From Porifericola rhodea (GTDB taxonomy: Bacteria > Bacteroidota > Bacteroidia > Cytophagales > Cyclobacteriaceae): DNA of 64,000 nt. A program made the translations under genes and the position numbers. Under the pieces are notes generated by a model. That model saw only the letters and a program-made list of their open reading frames with translations, was not told the origin of the DNA and did no database searches. How positions within the stretch are numbered: the stretch's first letter is position 1; every line of letters starts with the position of its first letter. Shown one piece after another: positions 42,857 to 51,251 of the stretch. The stretch is from contig NZ_CP119421.1 of the NCBI RefSeq assembly GCF_030506305.1, forward strand, positions 2,930,501-2,994,500, written 5' to 3'.

Positions 42857-45800
42857 AAATACTGGTTAGTTTTTTTTCTGTTTCCGCTACTACAATGCTG
42901 CTTTTGCGGGTGAACCAGCGGTACAGTAATGGCACAATTAACAGCGTTAAAAATGTACTGGAAATCATTCCTCCAATAATGGTCCAACCTAAAGGTGACC
43001 ATAAGCTGGTATTAGACAATGTTAGAGGGAGTAGCCCTAAAATAGTGGTAGTTGTTGTAAGCAAGATGGGCGTAAATCGAGTTTCAGCTGCTTCTTTTAC
43101 GGCCTCTATTACACTCTTACCTTCTCTTACCATCTGATTGCTATAGTCTACCAGTATAATTGAATTGTTTACTACTATACCTACTAAACTGATAAAACCG
43201 ACAAAAGCAAAAAAGGAGAAAGACCATCCACTAAGGTAAAGAGCTACAAAAGAACCTGTAATGGCTAGAGGTATCGCGGAAAAAATGATTAGAGGCTGCA
43301 CTAAGGAGCGGAACTGCAAAACCAGTACTGCAAATATGCCTACCATAGCTAGTATAAGTAGAGCTCCCAGATCACCAAAAGTCTCCTGTTGGGCTTCGTA
43401 CTCTCCGGCTACATAATAGCTATAACCTTCTGGAAAGGAAATTTGCTCCAGTTTTTCTATCAGCCGAAGCGTGACTTCAGTAGTTTTATCAGGGTTTACC
43501 ACATTGGAAGTTACGGCTATGCTTCGCTGGAAATCATAGTGCTGTATCAGTTTGGGGGCTGACTTATAAGTTACCGTAGCCACTTGCTTTAACGGTACCT
43601 GTGCGTTGGATTGTGTGCTAATATACAACTGTTCAAGGTTTTCTATACCGCTGTGCTCACCTACGGGCATGCGCAATACCAGAGGGTATTCTTCTCCATC
43701 GTCCAGTGTAAGCTTATCTACGGTAAGTCCTGCTAAGCTGGCCCGTATACCTAAATCTATGTCTGCAAGCGGTAGGTTCAGCATTGCCGCCTTATCTCTA
43801 TTGATGTCAATTTTTAGGTTAGTTTTGTTAAGCGCCAGAGGGTTTTTTACATTCAAGGTGCCCTCAGTGTTGGTAATAGCTTCTTCTACCAGAAAAGAAA
43901 GTCGCTTTAGGGTATCGCTATGGTTGCCAATAATTTTAATCTCAATAGGAGCTTCAAAGGGAGGACCGTTTTTAAGTTCGCTAAAAGTGATTTCGGCAGC
44001 CGGGAAGTGTGTAAAGGCCTTCCGAAATTCTGCCAGGGTCTGATAAAACTTTTCAGCGTCCCAATGGGTGAAGTTAACCAGTAACTGTCCATGATTTTTC
44101 TTATACTCTTCTCCCACCCGATTGTAGTATATAGTAGGGTTGCCATGCCCCGCATTGGTTACATAATCTTTAACTAGCGCTGTAGTATCCAGAACAGAGG
44201 CTACAAACTGAACAGCCCTATCAGTTTCTTCCACATTGCTACCTTCAGGAGTTTCTACTTCAATCAGGAGTAATGCTTTGTCTGCGGTAGGAAAAAAGCT
44301 AACACCAATCTGAGGAAAGAGCATAAGGCTACCAAAAAATATTATAAGGGCGATAGTCAAGGTAAGCCATGGTCTGCGCAGTGCGACATTAAGAGTGGGT
44401 CGGTACAGCCGATGAATGACCTTTTCCAAAACTGCTTCAATCCATCTTTTTTTGTGCACGGTAGGTTTAAGAAATAGACCTGCCGCAATGGGACTGAAGC
44501 TTAGTGCCAGTATCAGTGAAAAGCAAAGCACTAAAATTACCGTAATGGGTAGCGAACGTAGAAATTCTCCGGCTCCGCTATTGAGTAAAGCTAATGGGCC
44601 AAAAGCCAGAAGGGTAGTAATGGTAGAGCTTATTATTGCGCTGCTTACCTCCTGTGTACCTAGCATTGCGGCCTCTTTTACGGTATAGCCTCTCTTAATA
44701 TAGCGTACGATGTTTTCTAATACCACAATGCCATTATCTACCAGTAAACCCAGTGCGATAACCAAAGCAGCAATAGAGATTTGCTGTAGTGCGAAACCAG
44801 TTTGCTGAAGGCTACCAATTGCCAGAAGTATGGAAAGCGGAATTACCAGTACTATAATAATAGAGGAGCGAAATCCTAAAAACAGTAGTATAATCGCACC
44901 TACCAAAAATACACCTTGCAGGAGATTAGAAAAGAAATCCTGTATACGTGCCTGCACTGCAGGAGCTTGTTCAAACACACTATATAGTTGGACACTCTCA
45001 GGTAAAGAGCTACGAAATTCATCGGCTGTTAGCTGTATTTCTTCTGCCAGATGGATAAGATTTACATCATCTTTTTGGGTAAGGGTAATATAGATACACT
45101 TATCACCCATGTAGCTGGCCTTCCATCGTAGATCTTCATATGCAAAGTCTACCTCGGCAATATCTTTGAGGTAGACAAGATGCGCCTGATTGCTACCTAC
45201 AACGGTCTGCTTTAGTTCTTCCAGAGAACGATATGTGCCGGATGACTTGATAGTAAATGATCTGTTACCAGCATTTACATCTCCGCCGGGGAGTAAATAG
45301 TTGTTTCCCTGAAGTACACCTATCAGCTGCTTCAACGAAATATGCTGCTGCGCCATACGCTGATAGTCTAAGGAGATTCTTATCTCTTCCTGAGGTGCAG
45401 CGTGTACTTCTGCTGCGTTGACTCCTGAAATGCGTTCCAGCTTCATTTCTAATACCTCTGCCAGATCGTTCAGTTCATTGTAAGGTAACTTAGGAGAGAC
45501 CAGCGCAAACTGCTGAATGCTAACCCTTTTGTTGGGTGAATATTGCAAAATATCCAGACTGTGCAGATCATCAGGTAGCTCTGTGCTGGCAGCGTTTATT
45601 TCTCTTACAATTTCGTCATACTTCTCGTCTGTATCTATACCAAATTCACCATCTACCTGAATGATAGCTAAACCGTCTTCTATGCGGGTGTTTACTTGGT
45701 CAATCTCATCAACCTCTTCCAGCGCATCTTCCAGTGGGTTTACAATCAGCTCTTCCATATCTTCTGGTCCGGTACCCGGATAGACAGCAATAATGGTATA

Positions 45801-45932
45801 GACTGGAAAATCTGGCTTGGGATCTTCCGAACGAGGCATATTGAGTAGGGCATAGCTACCAATAAGAATGCCTATGACTATAAGAACAAATACAAAACGA
45901 TAATTACGTATGGCTAACTTTGGGATATTCAT
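42855..45932 (-). CDS. RND efflux pump inner-membrane transporter (AcrB/HAE1-like)
   Basis: The 1025-residue pump exports drugs or other amphiphiles using the proton gradient. It opens with a first helix (NYRFVFVLIVIGILIGSYAL), then the porter signature YPGTGPEDMEELIVNPLEDA. The helix-4 motif LGLLVDNGIVVLENI has D399 followed by N400, where AcrB has two Asp residues in its proton relay. Later helices include the family repeat GFISLVGIVVNNSIILVDY and the docking domain. The length is normal. It is the last gene of a four-gene operon: TetR, TolC-type, adaptor, pump. The spacing to the adaptor is 11 bases. Confidence 0.95.
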   Translation of the reverse strand: MNIPKLAIRNYRFVFVLIVIGILIGSYALLNMPRSEDPKPDFPVYTIIAVYPGTGPEDMEELIVNPLEDALEEVDEIDQVNTRIEDGLAIIQVDGEFGIDTDEKYDEIVREINAASTELPDDLHSLDILQYSPNKRVSIQQFALVSPKLPYNELNDLAEVLEMKLERISGVNAAEVHAAPQEEIRISLDYQRMAQQHISLKQLIGVLQGNNYLLPGGDVNAGNRSFTIKSSGTYRSLEELKQTVVGSNQAHLVYLKDIAEVDFAYEDLRWKASYMGDKCIYITLTQKDDVNLIHLAEEIQLTADEFRSSLPESVQLYSVFEQAPAVQARIQDFFSNLLQGVFLVGAIILLFLGFRSSIIIVLVIPLSILLAIGSLQQTGFALQQISIAALVIALGLLVDNGIVVLENIVRYIKRGYTVKEAAMLGTQEVSSAIISSTITTLLAFGPLALLNSGAGEFLRSLPITVILVLCFSLILALSFSPIAAGLFLKPTVHKKRWIEAVLEKVIHRLYRPTLNVALRRPWLTLTIALIIFFGSLMLFPQIGVSFFPTADKALLLIEVETPEGSNVEETDRAVQFVASVLDTTALVKDYVTNAGHGNPTIYYNRVGEEYKKNHGQLLVNFTHWDAEKFYQTLAEFRKAFTHFPAAEITFSELKNGPPFEAPIEIKIIGNHSDTLKRLSFLVEEAITNTEGTLNVKNPLALNKTNLKIDINRDKAAMLNLPLADIDLGIRASLAGLTVDKLTLDDGEEYPLVLRMPVGEHSGIENLEQLYISTQSNAQVPLKQVATVTYKSAPKLIQHYDFQRSIAVTSNVVNPDKTTEVTLRLIEKLEQISFPEGYSYYVAGEYEAQQETFGDLGALLILAMVGIFAVLVLQFRSLVQPLIIFSAIPLAITGSFVALYLSGWSFSFFAFVGFISLVGIVVNNSIILVDYSNQMVREGKSVIEAVKEAAETRFTPILLTTTTTILGLLPLTLSNTSLWSPLGWTIIGGMISSTFLTLLIVPLLYRWFTRKSSIVVAETEKKLTSI

Positions 45933-45943
45933 AAAGCTAAATA

Positions 45944-47008
45944 TTAACGGCTGGCTAAAATCTGAATGCTATCCTGATCTTTAAGGTAGGCGGCACCCTC
46001 GGTTACTACATAGTCAAAAGCTGGGGGCAGAGAGGCGGAAATGGTAAAAAAGTCATTGCCGATGTGCTGGGGTGTTACTTTTACCTTTTGTACCTGTTTG
46101 CTTTTATGGTTTGCTACAAAAATTGAAGCCTCATCTTTATGGCCTTCTACCAAAGCCTGCATAGAAATCTGGTAGTAGGGCTCCTGACTGGCAGGGTAGA
46201 GTTTGACTTTGCCTATAAAGCCTGATCTTAATGCTAAGGAAGTGGCGTCCAGGGTTAGTTCAACTTCAAATGTGCCGGAACGTGGATCAGAAGCCGCTGC
46301 CATTTCCGTTACTCTTGCATTAAAATGCTGCTGCGGGTAAGCATCAAAGTATACATGGGCGGTATCTTGTAGTTGCAAACGTACTATTTCTCGGTCGCTA
46401 ACTCCAATACGCATTACCATAGCCTCAGTACTATTATTTCCTAGCTGAATTACCGGAGTACCTGGGCTAAGCAATTCTCCTTCTTCTGTAAATGTACGAA
46501 GCACTATGCCAGCAGCAGGAGCCTTGACAAGTGCATATTCCTGATTAAAATGTGCAATGTCCAGATCTGCTTTGGCAAGTTCGTACGCGGTGGTCTGATT
46601 TTGTAGCTGCTCCAGTGTTGCCACCTTTTCATCATACAGGTTTTGTGCCCTCTCAAGGTCTCGTTTAGCTTTTTTATAGGCATTCTCAGCCTGTGCTACC
46701 TGTGCGTTTATTTCAGTAGGCTTAAGGCTTGCCAGCAACTGTCCTTTGCGTACCCTTTGTCCTTCTTTTACGTGCATTTTGTCAATTATGCCACCTATCT
46801 TGAAAGATAGCTGTGTTTCTTTTGAAGAGGCTAGCTTACCACTGGAAACTATAGGAATAGCTTTCTGATGAACTTCTAGTTTTTGCAGCCTTACTGGCCG
46901 TGGTCCTGGCTTAGAGGCCTGATCGGTGTTGGTGCTATAATCTGGTTTACAGGCTGATAGTATTGCGATACCCAAAACTATAGTAATTAATTTTTGTGTA
47001 TTTTTCAT
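45944..47008 (-). CDS. RND efflux periplasmic adaptor lipoprotein
   Basis: From ATG 47008 the protein is 354 residues, with a lipoprotein signal ending in GIAILSAC (Cys20). The longer frame to 47119 overlaps the TolC stop and adds 37 residues unlike a signal. The adaptor parts are in order: a barrel-sandwich half (GIIDKMHVKEGQRVRKGQLL), a coiled-coil hairpin (VAQAENAYKKAKRDLERAQN, LYDEKVATLEQLQNQTTAY), the second lipoyl half (LVKAPAAGIVLRTFTEEGEL), and beta-barrel segments (GVSDREIVRLQLQDTAHVYF). It bridges the pump encoded downstream and the outer-membrane channel encoded upstream. Confidence 0.93.
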   Translation of the reverse strand: MKNTQKLITIVLGIAILSACKPDYSTNTDQASKPGPRPVRLQKLEVHQKAIPIVSSGKLASSKETQLSFKIGGIIDKMHVKEGQRVRKGQLLASLKPTEINAQVAQAENAYKKAKRDLERAQNLYDEKVATLEQLQNQTTAYELAKADLDIAHFNQEYALVKAPAAGIVLRTFTEEGELLSPGTPVIQLGNNSTEAMVMRIGVSDREIVRLQLQDTAHVYFDAYPQQHFNARVTEMAAASDPRSGTFEVELTLDATSLALRSGFIGKVKLYPASQEPYYQISMQALVEGHKDEASIFVANHKSKQVQKVKVTPQHIGNDFFTISASLPPAFDYVVTEGAAYLKDQDSIQILASR

Positions 47009-47100
47009 AGGTGATGTTCGCTTGATGATTATTGTATGGATAGTGTTAAGAAAATTTGGGAAGATGTGTAATCGTAGGCATGGGCTGTTAGTTTGAGCTT

Positions 47101-48447
47101 TTAGAGTTGCGCGGCCCATTCCAGCATAGCTTCAGCCTTGTACCATTGGTAGCGGGCTATGACTAGCTCCAACTGAGCATTAGTATAGCGGTTACGGCTT
47201 TCAAGTAGCTCTAACAGTAAAGCCTGCTGTAGCTTGTACTTGGTCTGGGTAATCTCAAAGCTCTTTTCAGCGCTTTTTACCGCTCTTAGTTTTGCCGTAT
47301 AGCTTGCTTGTGCCGTCCTGAATTGGTGATATGCATGGCTAACCTGTAGCTGAATCTGACTCTCTATCTGTGCAATCTGTTGTTGTGCAGACTGCAATTG
47401 TAGCTGAGCTTCCTGCTTAGCGCTATTGATTTTGCCTCCGCTGAAAATGGGTACTGATAAATTGAACTGAGCGAGCACATAGTCCTGATTTTCATCAAAG
47501 GAGTAGCCAAAACCCTGGTACCCACTCAATATGCCTAACGAAAGTTGAGGGAGCTTTTTATTTTTTTGCAATTGAAGTAGTGCCTCTGTAGTCAGTAGCC
47601 CTTTTTCTGCCTGCTTAAGTTCATAGCGATTGGCTAAAGCACTCTGTTGCAGTTCTTCCAGTATCTTTGGGAGCAGAGGGAGGTCATACAGGTTTTTATC
47701 TACAATTATTTCTGCTTCCAGCTCTTTATTAAGCAAAAAGTTAAAATAGTTTTTGGCTGCCTGCGATTGCTGTAGAGCCGTCTGGCTTTGGGCAAAGAGG
47801 TTTTGCAGTTCGTATTCTGCTTCATAAATCACCTCTTCGGTAGCTTTATCATTTTTGACCAGAACCCGATTTACCCTTAGTAATTCTTTAAGTAAAAGTT
47901 CGGTAGAATCGTAGACGGATATCAGTTCCAGGCTTTGTAAATAATCGTAATAGGCAGATTTAATCTCTTTAATAAGCTGCTGACGATAAGCATCGTGTTG
48001 AGCCTGTTGTACTTTTACCATTTTTTGCCGTGCGCGGTAGCCGTAATAGATATCAGTATTGAGCAGCGGCTGGCGTAAAGAGAGGCGCGTATCATGAAAA
48101 TTGTTGGGCAAAAACTGTTCGTTAACATTTTCCAGGTCAGTAGGATAGTTTTGACTGTCTGTTATTTGGTTGAGTGTTGCATGTATAGGGTTAAATAAGT
48201 CTCCTACCGGAAAGTTAATAGTACGACCTCCGCTGGCAGCAGTATAGGAGGCTTCAAATGAAAGTTGAGGTAAAAAGTTTGCTTTTGCTTGCTGCAAAAC
48301 TTCTATACTCTTTTTTAGAGAGAGTTCTTCCTGCTGTAGTGCCAGATTATTGGCAACTCCCTCCTCTACATACTGCTGGAGCACATGCTGGGCCATAGAG
48401 AGGTGTAATGGAAGCCAAATGAGTAAAGATGTTATCACTATCTTCAT
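47101..48447 (-). CDS. TolC-type outer-membrane efflux channel
   Basis: I start at ATG 48447 (448 residues), because the signal peptide MKIVITSLLIWLPLHLSMAQ begins there. The longer frame start at 48477 would fall inside the operator-like palindrome at 48471-48485. The mature protein has two internally repeated halves of long helices (ALQQEELSLKKSIEVLQQA and KQAEKGLLTTEALLQLQKN). PQLSFEASYTA and PQLSLGILSGYQ are the matching strand starts. Each half ends with an ALxQL-type helix. This is the trimeric channel of the efflux complex. It is the first structural gene after tetR and precedes the adaptor gene by 92 bases. Confidence 0.93.
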   Translation of the reverse strand: MKIVITSLLIWLPLHLSMAQHVLQQYVEEGVANNLALQQEELSLKKSIEVLQQAKANFLPQLSFEASYTAASGGRTINFPVGDLFNPIHATLNQITDSQNYPTDLENVNEQFLPNNFHDTRLSLRQPLLNTDIYYGYRARQKMVKVQQAQHDAYRQQLIKEIKSAYYDYLQSLELISVYDSTELLLKELLRVNRVLVKNDKATEEVIYEAEYELQNLFAQSQTALQQSQAAKNYFNFLLNKELEAEIIVDKNLYDLPLLPKILEELQQSALANRYELKQAEKGLLTTEALLQLQKNKKLPQLSLGILSGYQGFGYSFDENQDYVLAQFNLSVPIFSGGKINSAKQEAQLQLQSAQQQIAQIESQIQLQVSHAYHQFRTAQASYTAKLRAVKSAEKSFEITQTKYKLQQALLLELLESRNRYTNAQLELVIARYQWYKAEAMLEWAAQL

Positions 48448-48470
48448 AATAATGAATGGTATTAATTTAA

Positions 48471-48485
48471 TGAACACTGTTTAGT
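48471..48485. promoter_or_regulatory. TetR operator candidate upstream of the efflux genes
   Basis: TGAACACTGTTTAGT lies 24 bases upstream of the TolC-type start. It differs by one central base from the site at 49149-49163, and the inner part (TGAACA-C-TGTTTA) is an imperfect palindrome. Occurrence before tetR and before the structural genes it would control fits autoregulatory TetR repressors. Confidence 0.6.
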
Positions 48486-48501
48486 AATAGGGTAAAAAAA
48501 T

Positions 48502-49116
48502 TTAGTTTTGTGTCAGGAGAATGGAATTAAAGAGTTCTAAAGCATCTGTTACCATTTTTTCTCTTCTGTCTTTAGAGTACATTTTTAATCGTTGCCTGAT
48601 TTTTAGAGATACAAGACCATGAACAGTGGACCAGATCCAGTAAGTAGTAGTCTCAAGGTCTTTACCCTTAAAATAGCCTTGCTGCTGGCAATCTGATACT
48701 AACCTAAGCAGAAAATCGTAGCTGTTTTCTCCTTCATGCCATTTATCTTTGGTTGTTTCCGTTTCCATAGGAGCCTTCATAATAAACATCAGATCATAGT
48801 AACCTGGGTTTTCCATAGCAAACCTGATGTAAACATGCCCCAATGCCAGCAACCTTTCTATAGGAGTAGGCTGGTCCATTACACCCTGAAAATACTGATA
48901 GAAAAGTTTAAACCCCTCTTTACTGATAGCCAGAAAAAGCTCATTCTTATCTTTAAAATGTAAGTATATCGTACCTGGGCTATATTCTATGGCGTCTGCT
49001 ATATTACGTATACTTGTCTTTTCAAAACCCTGTGCTACAAATAGTTCTGCAGCAGTGTGTAGTATCAGGTCTCTGAGTTTTTGCTTATTTCTATCTTTTC
49101 TTTCTTGAACCCCCAT
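48502..49116 (-). CDS. TetR family repressor of the efflux operon
   Basis: This 204-residue regulator has the N-terminal TetR helix-turn-helix at about residues 12-58 (LRDLILHTAAELFVAQGFEK, then TSIRNIADAIEYSPGTIYLH, FKDKNELFL). The C-terminal ligand-binding helices resemble TetR_C types (LGHVYIRFAMENPGYYDLMF, then TYWIWSTVHGLVSLKIRQRL). It precedes the TolC-type gene on the same strand by 54 bases. An operator-like palindrome sits 33 bases upstream of its own start and a near-identical copy sits before tolC. It most likely represses both until an efflux substrate binds. Confidence 0.93.
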   Translation of the reverse strand: MGVQERKDRNKQKLRDLILHTAAELFVAQGFEKTSIRNIADAIEYSPGTIYLHFKDKNELFLAISKEGFKLFYQYFQGVMDQPTPIERLLALGHVYIRFAMENPGYYDLMFIMKAPMETETTKDKWHEGENSYDFLLRLVSDCQQQGYFKGKDLETTTYWIWSTVHGLVSLKIRQRLKMYSKDRREKMVTDALELFNSILLTQN

Positions 49117-49148
49117 AACGGACTTATTTATGAATAACGTAAATTTAC

Positions 49149-49163
49149 TGAACAGTGTTTAGT
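49149..49163. promoter_or_regulatory. TetR operator candidate upstream of tetR
   Basis: TGAACAGTGTTTAGT, preceded by C, makes the imperfect palindrome CTGAACA-G-TGTTTAG with one mismatch. It lies 33 bases before the tetR start, in the position of an autoregulatory operator, and matches the 48471 site at 14 of 15 bases. Confidence 0.6.
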
Positions 49164-49301
49164 TAAATTGATTATTTTTTGTGGATTAATTTATTTTCAA
49201 AGTTTTGATTTTTAGATATCTTTTGATCAACAATTTGAAATTATTACATGTTAAGTATGAGCCTAAACTAATGCACATACATTTTAATCACACTACCTGA
49301 C

Positions 49302-50060
49302 ATGAAAATTTTGAATACTATAATGCTGCTGCTGGCAATTTGTACTTTTGCTTATGCCCAGTCTGATAAGGTTGAAACTAAAAGAGGCGACTTAGAAATC
49401 CAGCCAGTGCTGCATAGTACTATGGTTATGAAGTGGAACGGAAAAACTATATATACTGACCCTTATGGCGGAGAAGAAAGTTTCGCTCAGTATGCCGCTC
49501 CAGATTTAGTGCTGATTACCGACATACACGGAGATCATTTAAACGTGGAAACATTGCAGGCTTTAAACCTGGAAAACTCAGAGCTGATAGCTCCTCAGGC
49601 AGTAATAGACCAGTTAGAAGGTAGTTCTGTAAAATTCAAAAAAATACACGCGCTTGCCAATGGAGAAGATACAGACTGGCAGGATATCAAAATAGAGGCT
49701 GTGCCGATGTATAACCTACCGGAAACAGAGGATTCACGTCACCCCAAAGGCAGAGGAAATGGCTATATATTAGAAGTAGGTGGTAAAAGAGTCTATATCT
49801 CAGGTGATACCGAAGACATACCCGAGATGCGTAATCTGAAAGATATTGATGTAGCCTTTGTTTGTATGAACTTACCCTATACCATGGATATTAATCAGGC
49901 AGCAGATGCGGTATTGGCCTTTAAGCCTGCTATTGTGTACCCTTTTCATTTTCGGGGCGGAGGTGGTAAGTTTAGTGATGTAGAGTCCTTTAAAAAAATG
50001 GTAAATGCAAAGAATGATCAGATAGAAGTGCGCTTAAGAAAATGGTATCCCGCTAACTAA
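49302..50060 (+). CDS. secreted metallo-beta-lactamase-fold hydrolase (UPF0173-like)
   Basis: The 252-residue protein has a signal peptide (MKILNTIMLLLAICTFAYAQ). It then shows the metallo-beta-lactamase fold in the variant used by UPF0173/UlaG relatives. Metal-binding residues are seen as LITDIHGDHLN (D-x-H-x-D-H), then a GNGYILEVGGKRVYISGDTED segment with the bridging Asp, and a final IVYPFHFRGGG His. MVMKWNGKTIYTDPYGGEES is the typical first part. It is probably a periplasmic metal-dependent hydrolase. No substrate can be named. It is a single gene followed by a terminator and divergent from tetR. Confidence 0.88.
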   Translation: MKILNTIMLLLAICTFAYAQSDKVETKRGDLEIQPVLHSTMVMKWNGKTIYTDPYGGEESFAQYAAPDLVLITDIHGDHLNVETLQALNLENSELIAPQAVIDQLEGSSVKFKKIHALANGEDTDWQDIKIEAVPMYNLPETEDSRHPKGRGNGYILEVGGKRVYISGDTEDIPEMRNLKDIDVAFVCMNLPYTMDINQAADAVLAFKPAIVYPFHFRGGGGKFSDVESFKKMVNAKNDQIEVRLRKWYPAN

Positions 50061-50110
50061 TTGCTTATAAGAATCAAGAGATCAGCTGCTTTTTTACCGC
50101 ATTATATAGA

Positions 50111-50140
50111 AGGACTGCTCATTTATTAGCAGTCCTTTTT
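50111..50140 (+). terminator. terminator after the metallo-hydrolase gene
   Basis: A perfect 9-base stem AGGACTGCT/AGCAGTCCT with loop CATTTATT is followed by TTTT. It lies 51 bases after the stop at 50060 and just before the convergent DoxX stop. Confidence 0.75.
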
Positions 50141-50160
50141 CTTGAAGCTAATTTTACAAT

Positions 50161-50544
50161 TTATGCTCTTGCTTTAGCTAAGGCTTTTTCTGGCATTGCT
50201 TTTCTCTCAGTAAAGTATGTGATTAAGAAGAGAAAAAAGGCTATAAAAGCCCCAGTTTGTTGCCCATCAGAAACATTTAGATGCGCAGAAGCAGCCAGTA
50301 CTATGTTAAAGAAAAAGCCAGCGTAAGCCCACTCTTTAAGTACTACCGACTTTTTTGTCCAGATGGCAATTAACCCTAAAATCTTTGCTACTGCCAGAGG
50401 GTAAATAATGTAGGTAGGAAATCCCAAATCCTGGAAAAAGCCGCTGACGGTCTCATAATTAGCAAAATAGTTAAATGCCGAAAATAACATTAACAAGCTA
50501 AACAAGCTTAGCGCGATAAAATAAGTAATTCGTATAGACTTCAT
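50161..50544 (-). CDS. DoxX family membrane protein
   Basis: The 127-residue product has four membrane helices: ITYFIALSLFSLLMLFSAF (5-23), FPTYIIYPLAVAKILGLIAIW (42-62), EWAYAGFFFNIVLAASAHL (71-89) and TGAFIAFFLFLITYF (97-111). The GFPTYIIYPLAVAKILGL and WAYAGFFFNIVLAASAH segments are characteristic of DoxX-like proteins. These are small membrane proteins tied to oxidative stress or thiol redox in other bacteria, often with an unknown partner. A perfect palindrome 36 bases upstream may be a regulator site. The gene is a single unit. Confidence 0.85.
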   Translation of the reverse strand: MKSIRITYFIALSLFSLLMLFSAFNYFANYETVSGFFQDLGFPTYIIYPLAVAKILGLIAIWTKKSVVLKEWAYAGFFFNIVLAASAHLNVSDGQQTGAFIAFFLFLITYFTERKAMPEKALAKARA

Positions 50545-50579
50545 AGATTCAATTTTTAGTAGTTTACGTCTATACTTAT

Positions 50580-50593
50580 GTTGTAGTTACAAC
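50580..50593. promoter_or_regulatory. operator-like palindrome upstream of the DoxX gene
   Basis: GTTGTAGTTACAAC is a perfect inverted repeat with 6-base arms and a 2-base centre, 36 bases before the DoxX start. TTGTA/TACAA dyads of this kind are typical of MarR- or HxlR-type operators, but no such regulator gene is adjacent. Confidence 0.4.
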
Positions 50594-50694
50594 AATTGTA
50601 TAAAAAATCAATTATAAAGCCTGCTGTGTTAGATAGTACGGATAATTCTAAGCGTATAAAAGTATTGCTGCATGCTCGCCTACCGATTATTTGT

Positions 50695-50702
50695 TAACTT
50701 TG
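50695..50702 (+). promoter_or_regulatory. promoter -7 element for the gene at 50723
   Basis: TAacTTTG followed by C matches the Bacteroidota -7 consensus TAnnTTTG and lies 20 bases before the ATG at 50723, giving a very short leader. I see no well-spaced TTG upstream, so this is only half a promoter. Confidence 0.4.
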
Positions 50703-50722
50703 CCGCTCAAAATAATAAGATA

Positions 50723-51205
50723 ATGAGCGAAGAAAAGGCATATATTGTACAATACGTAGGTTTTCAGACGGCTCTGGATGAAGATACTTTTTTACAAAGC
50801 TGGACCCCATTTGCCAGTAGCATTAAATCGGCAGGTATGCTGCATATTGATGTTTATTCCCTGAAAGACAAAGAGATTTTAACCTATATTGCCCGTAATG
50901 TATGGCCGGCAGAAGCTTTTCTCAAAAACTTTCCTACTGGAGTTCCAGGGGCGGCGCGTACTCAGGATGTCAATGTATTACAGTTTGGTGGCTATTGGCT
51001 CAAGCCGGATGATATTGAAAAGCCGGAAAGCATGACTCTGTTTTTTCAAAAAGAAGCTGCGGAGAGCGAAGATGGTACAGTGCGAGCGCGTGTGACTGAA
51101 AAAGTACCTTTCAGGCAGATGATAATGCGGCTGCAAAACGAGCAGGAAGTACAGTCTACAAACGAACAATTAGTCTTTGACTGTAAACACATAAAGAGCT
51201 TATAA
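50723..51205 (+). CDS. hypothetical cytoplasmic protein
   Basis: From ATG 50723 the product is 160 residues. A longer frame to 50672 would begin upstream of the -7 promoter element, so I rejected it. There is no signal peptide or membrane helix. Visible features are YIVQYVGFQTALDEDTFLQS, a LHIDVYSLKDKEILTYIARN strand-helix pair, VNVLQFGGYWL, and a charged tail. The alternating strands and helices suggest a small alpha/beta or ferredoxin-like fold. I do not recognise a family. It has its own promoter element and its own terminator, so it is monocistronic. Confidence 0.65.
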   Translation: MSEEKAYIVQYVGFQTALDEDTFLQSWTPFASSIKSAGMLHIDVYSLKDKEILTYIARNVWPAEAFLKNFPTGVPGAARTQDVNVLQFGGYWLKPDDIEKPESMTLFFQKEAAESEDGTVRARVTEKVPFRQMIMRLQNEQEVQSTNEQLVFDCKHIKSL

Positions 51206-51218
51206 AGCTCTTTTTTTT
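51193..51218 (+). terminator. terminator at the end of the 50723 gene
   Basis: The 8-base stem AAAGAGCT/AGCTCTTT spans the stop codon at 51203-51205 in its loop (TATAA) and runs directly into a T-tract at 51211-51218. Confidence 0.7.
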
Positions 51219-51251
51219 ATGAACTACAATAAGTTTTGTCTCTGATAGTGC

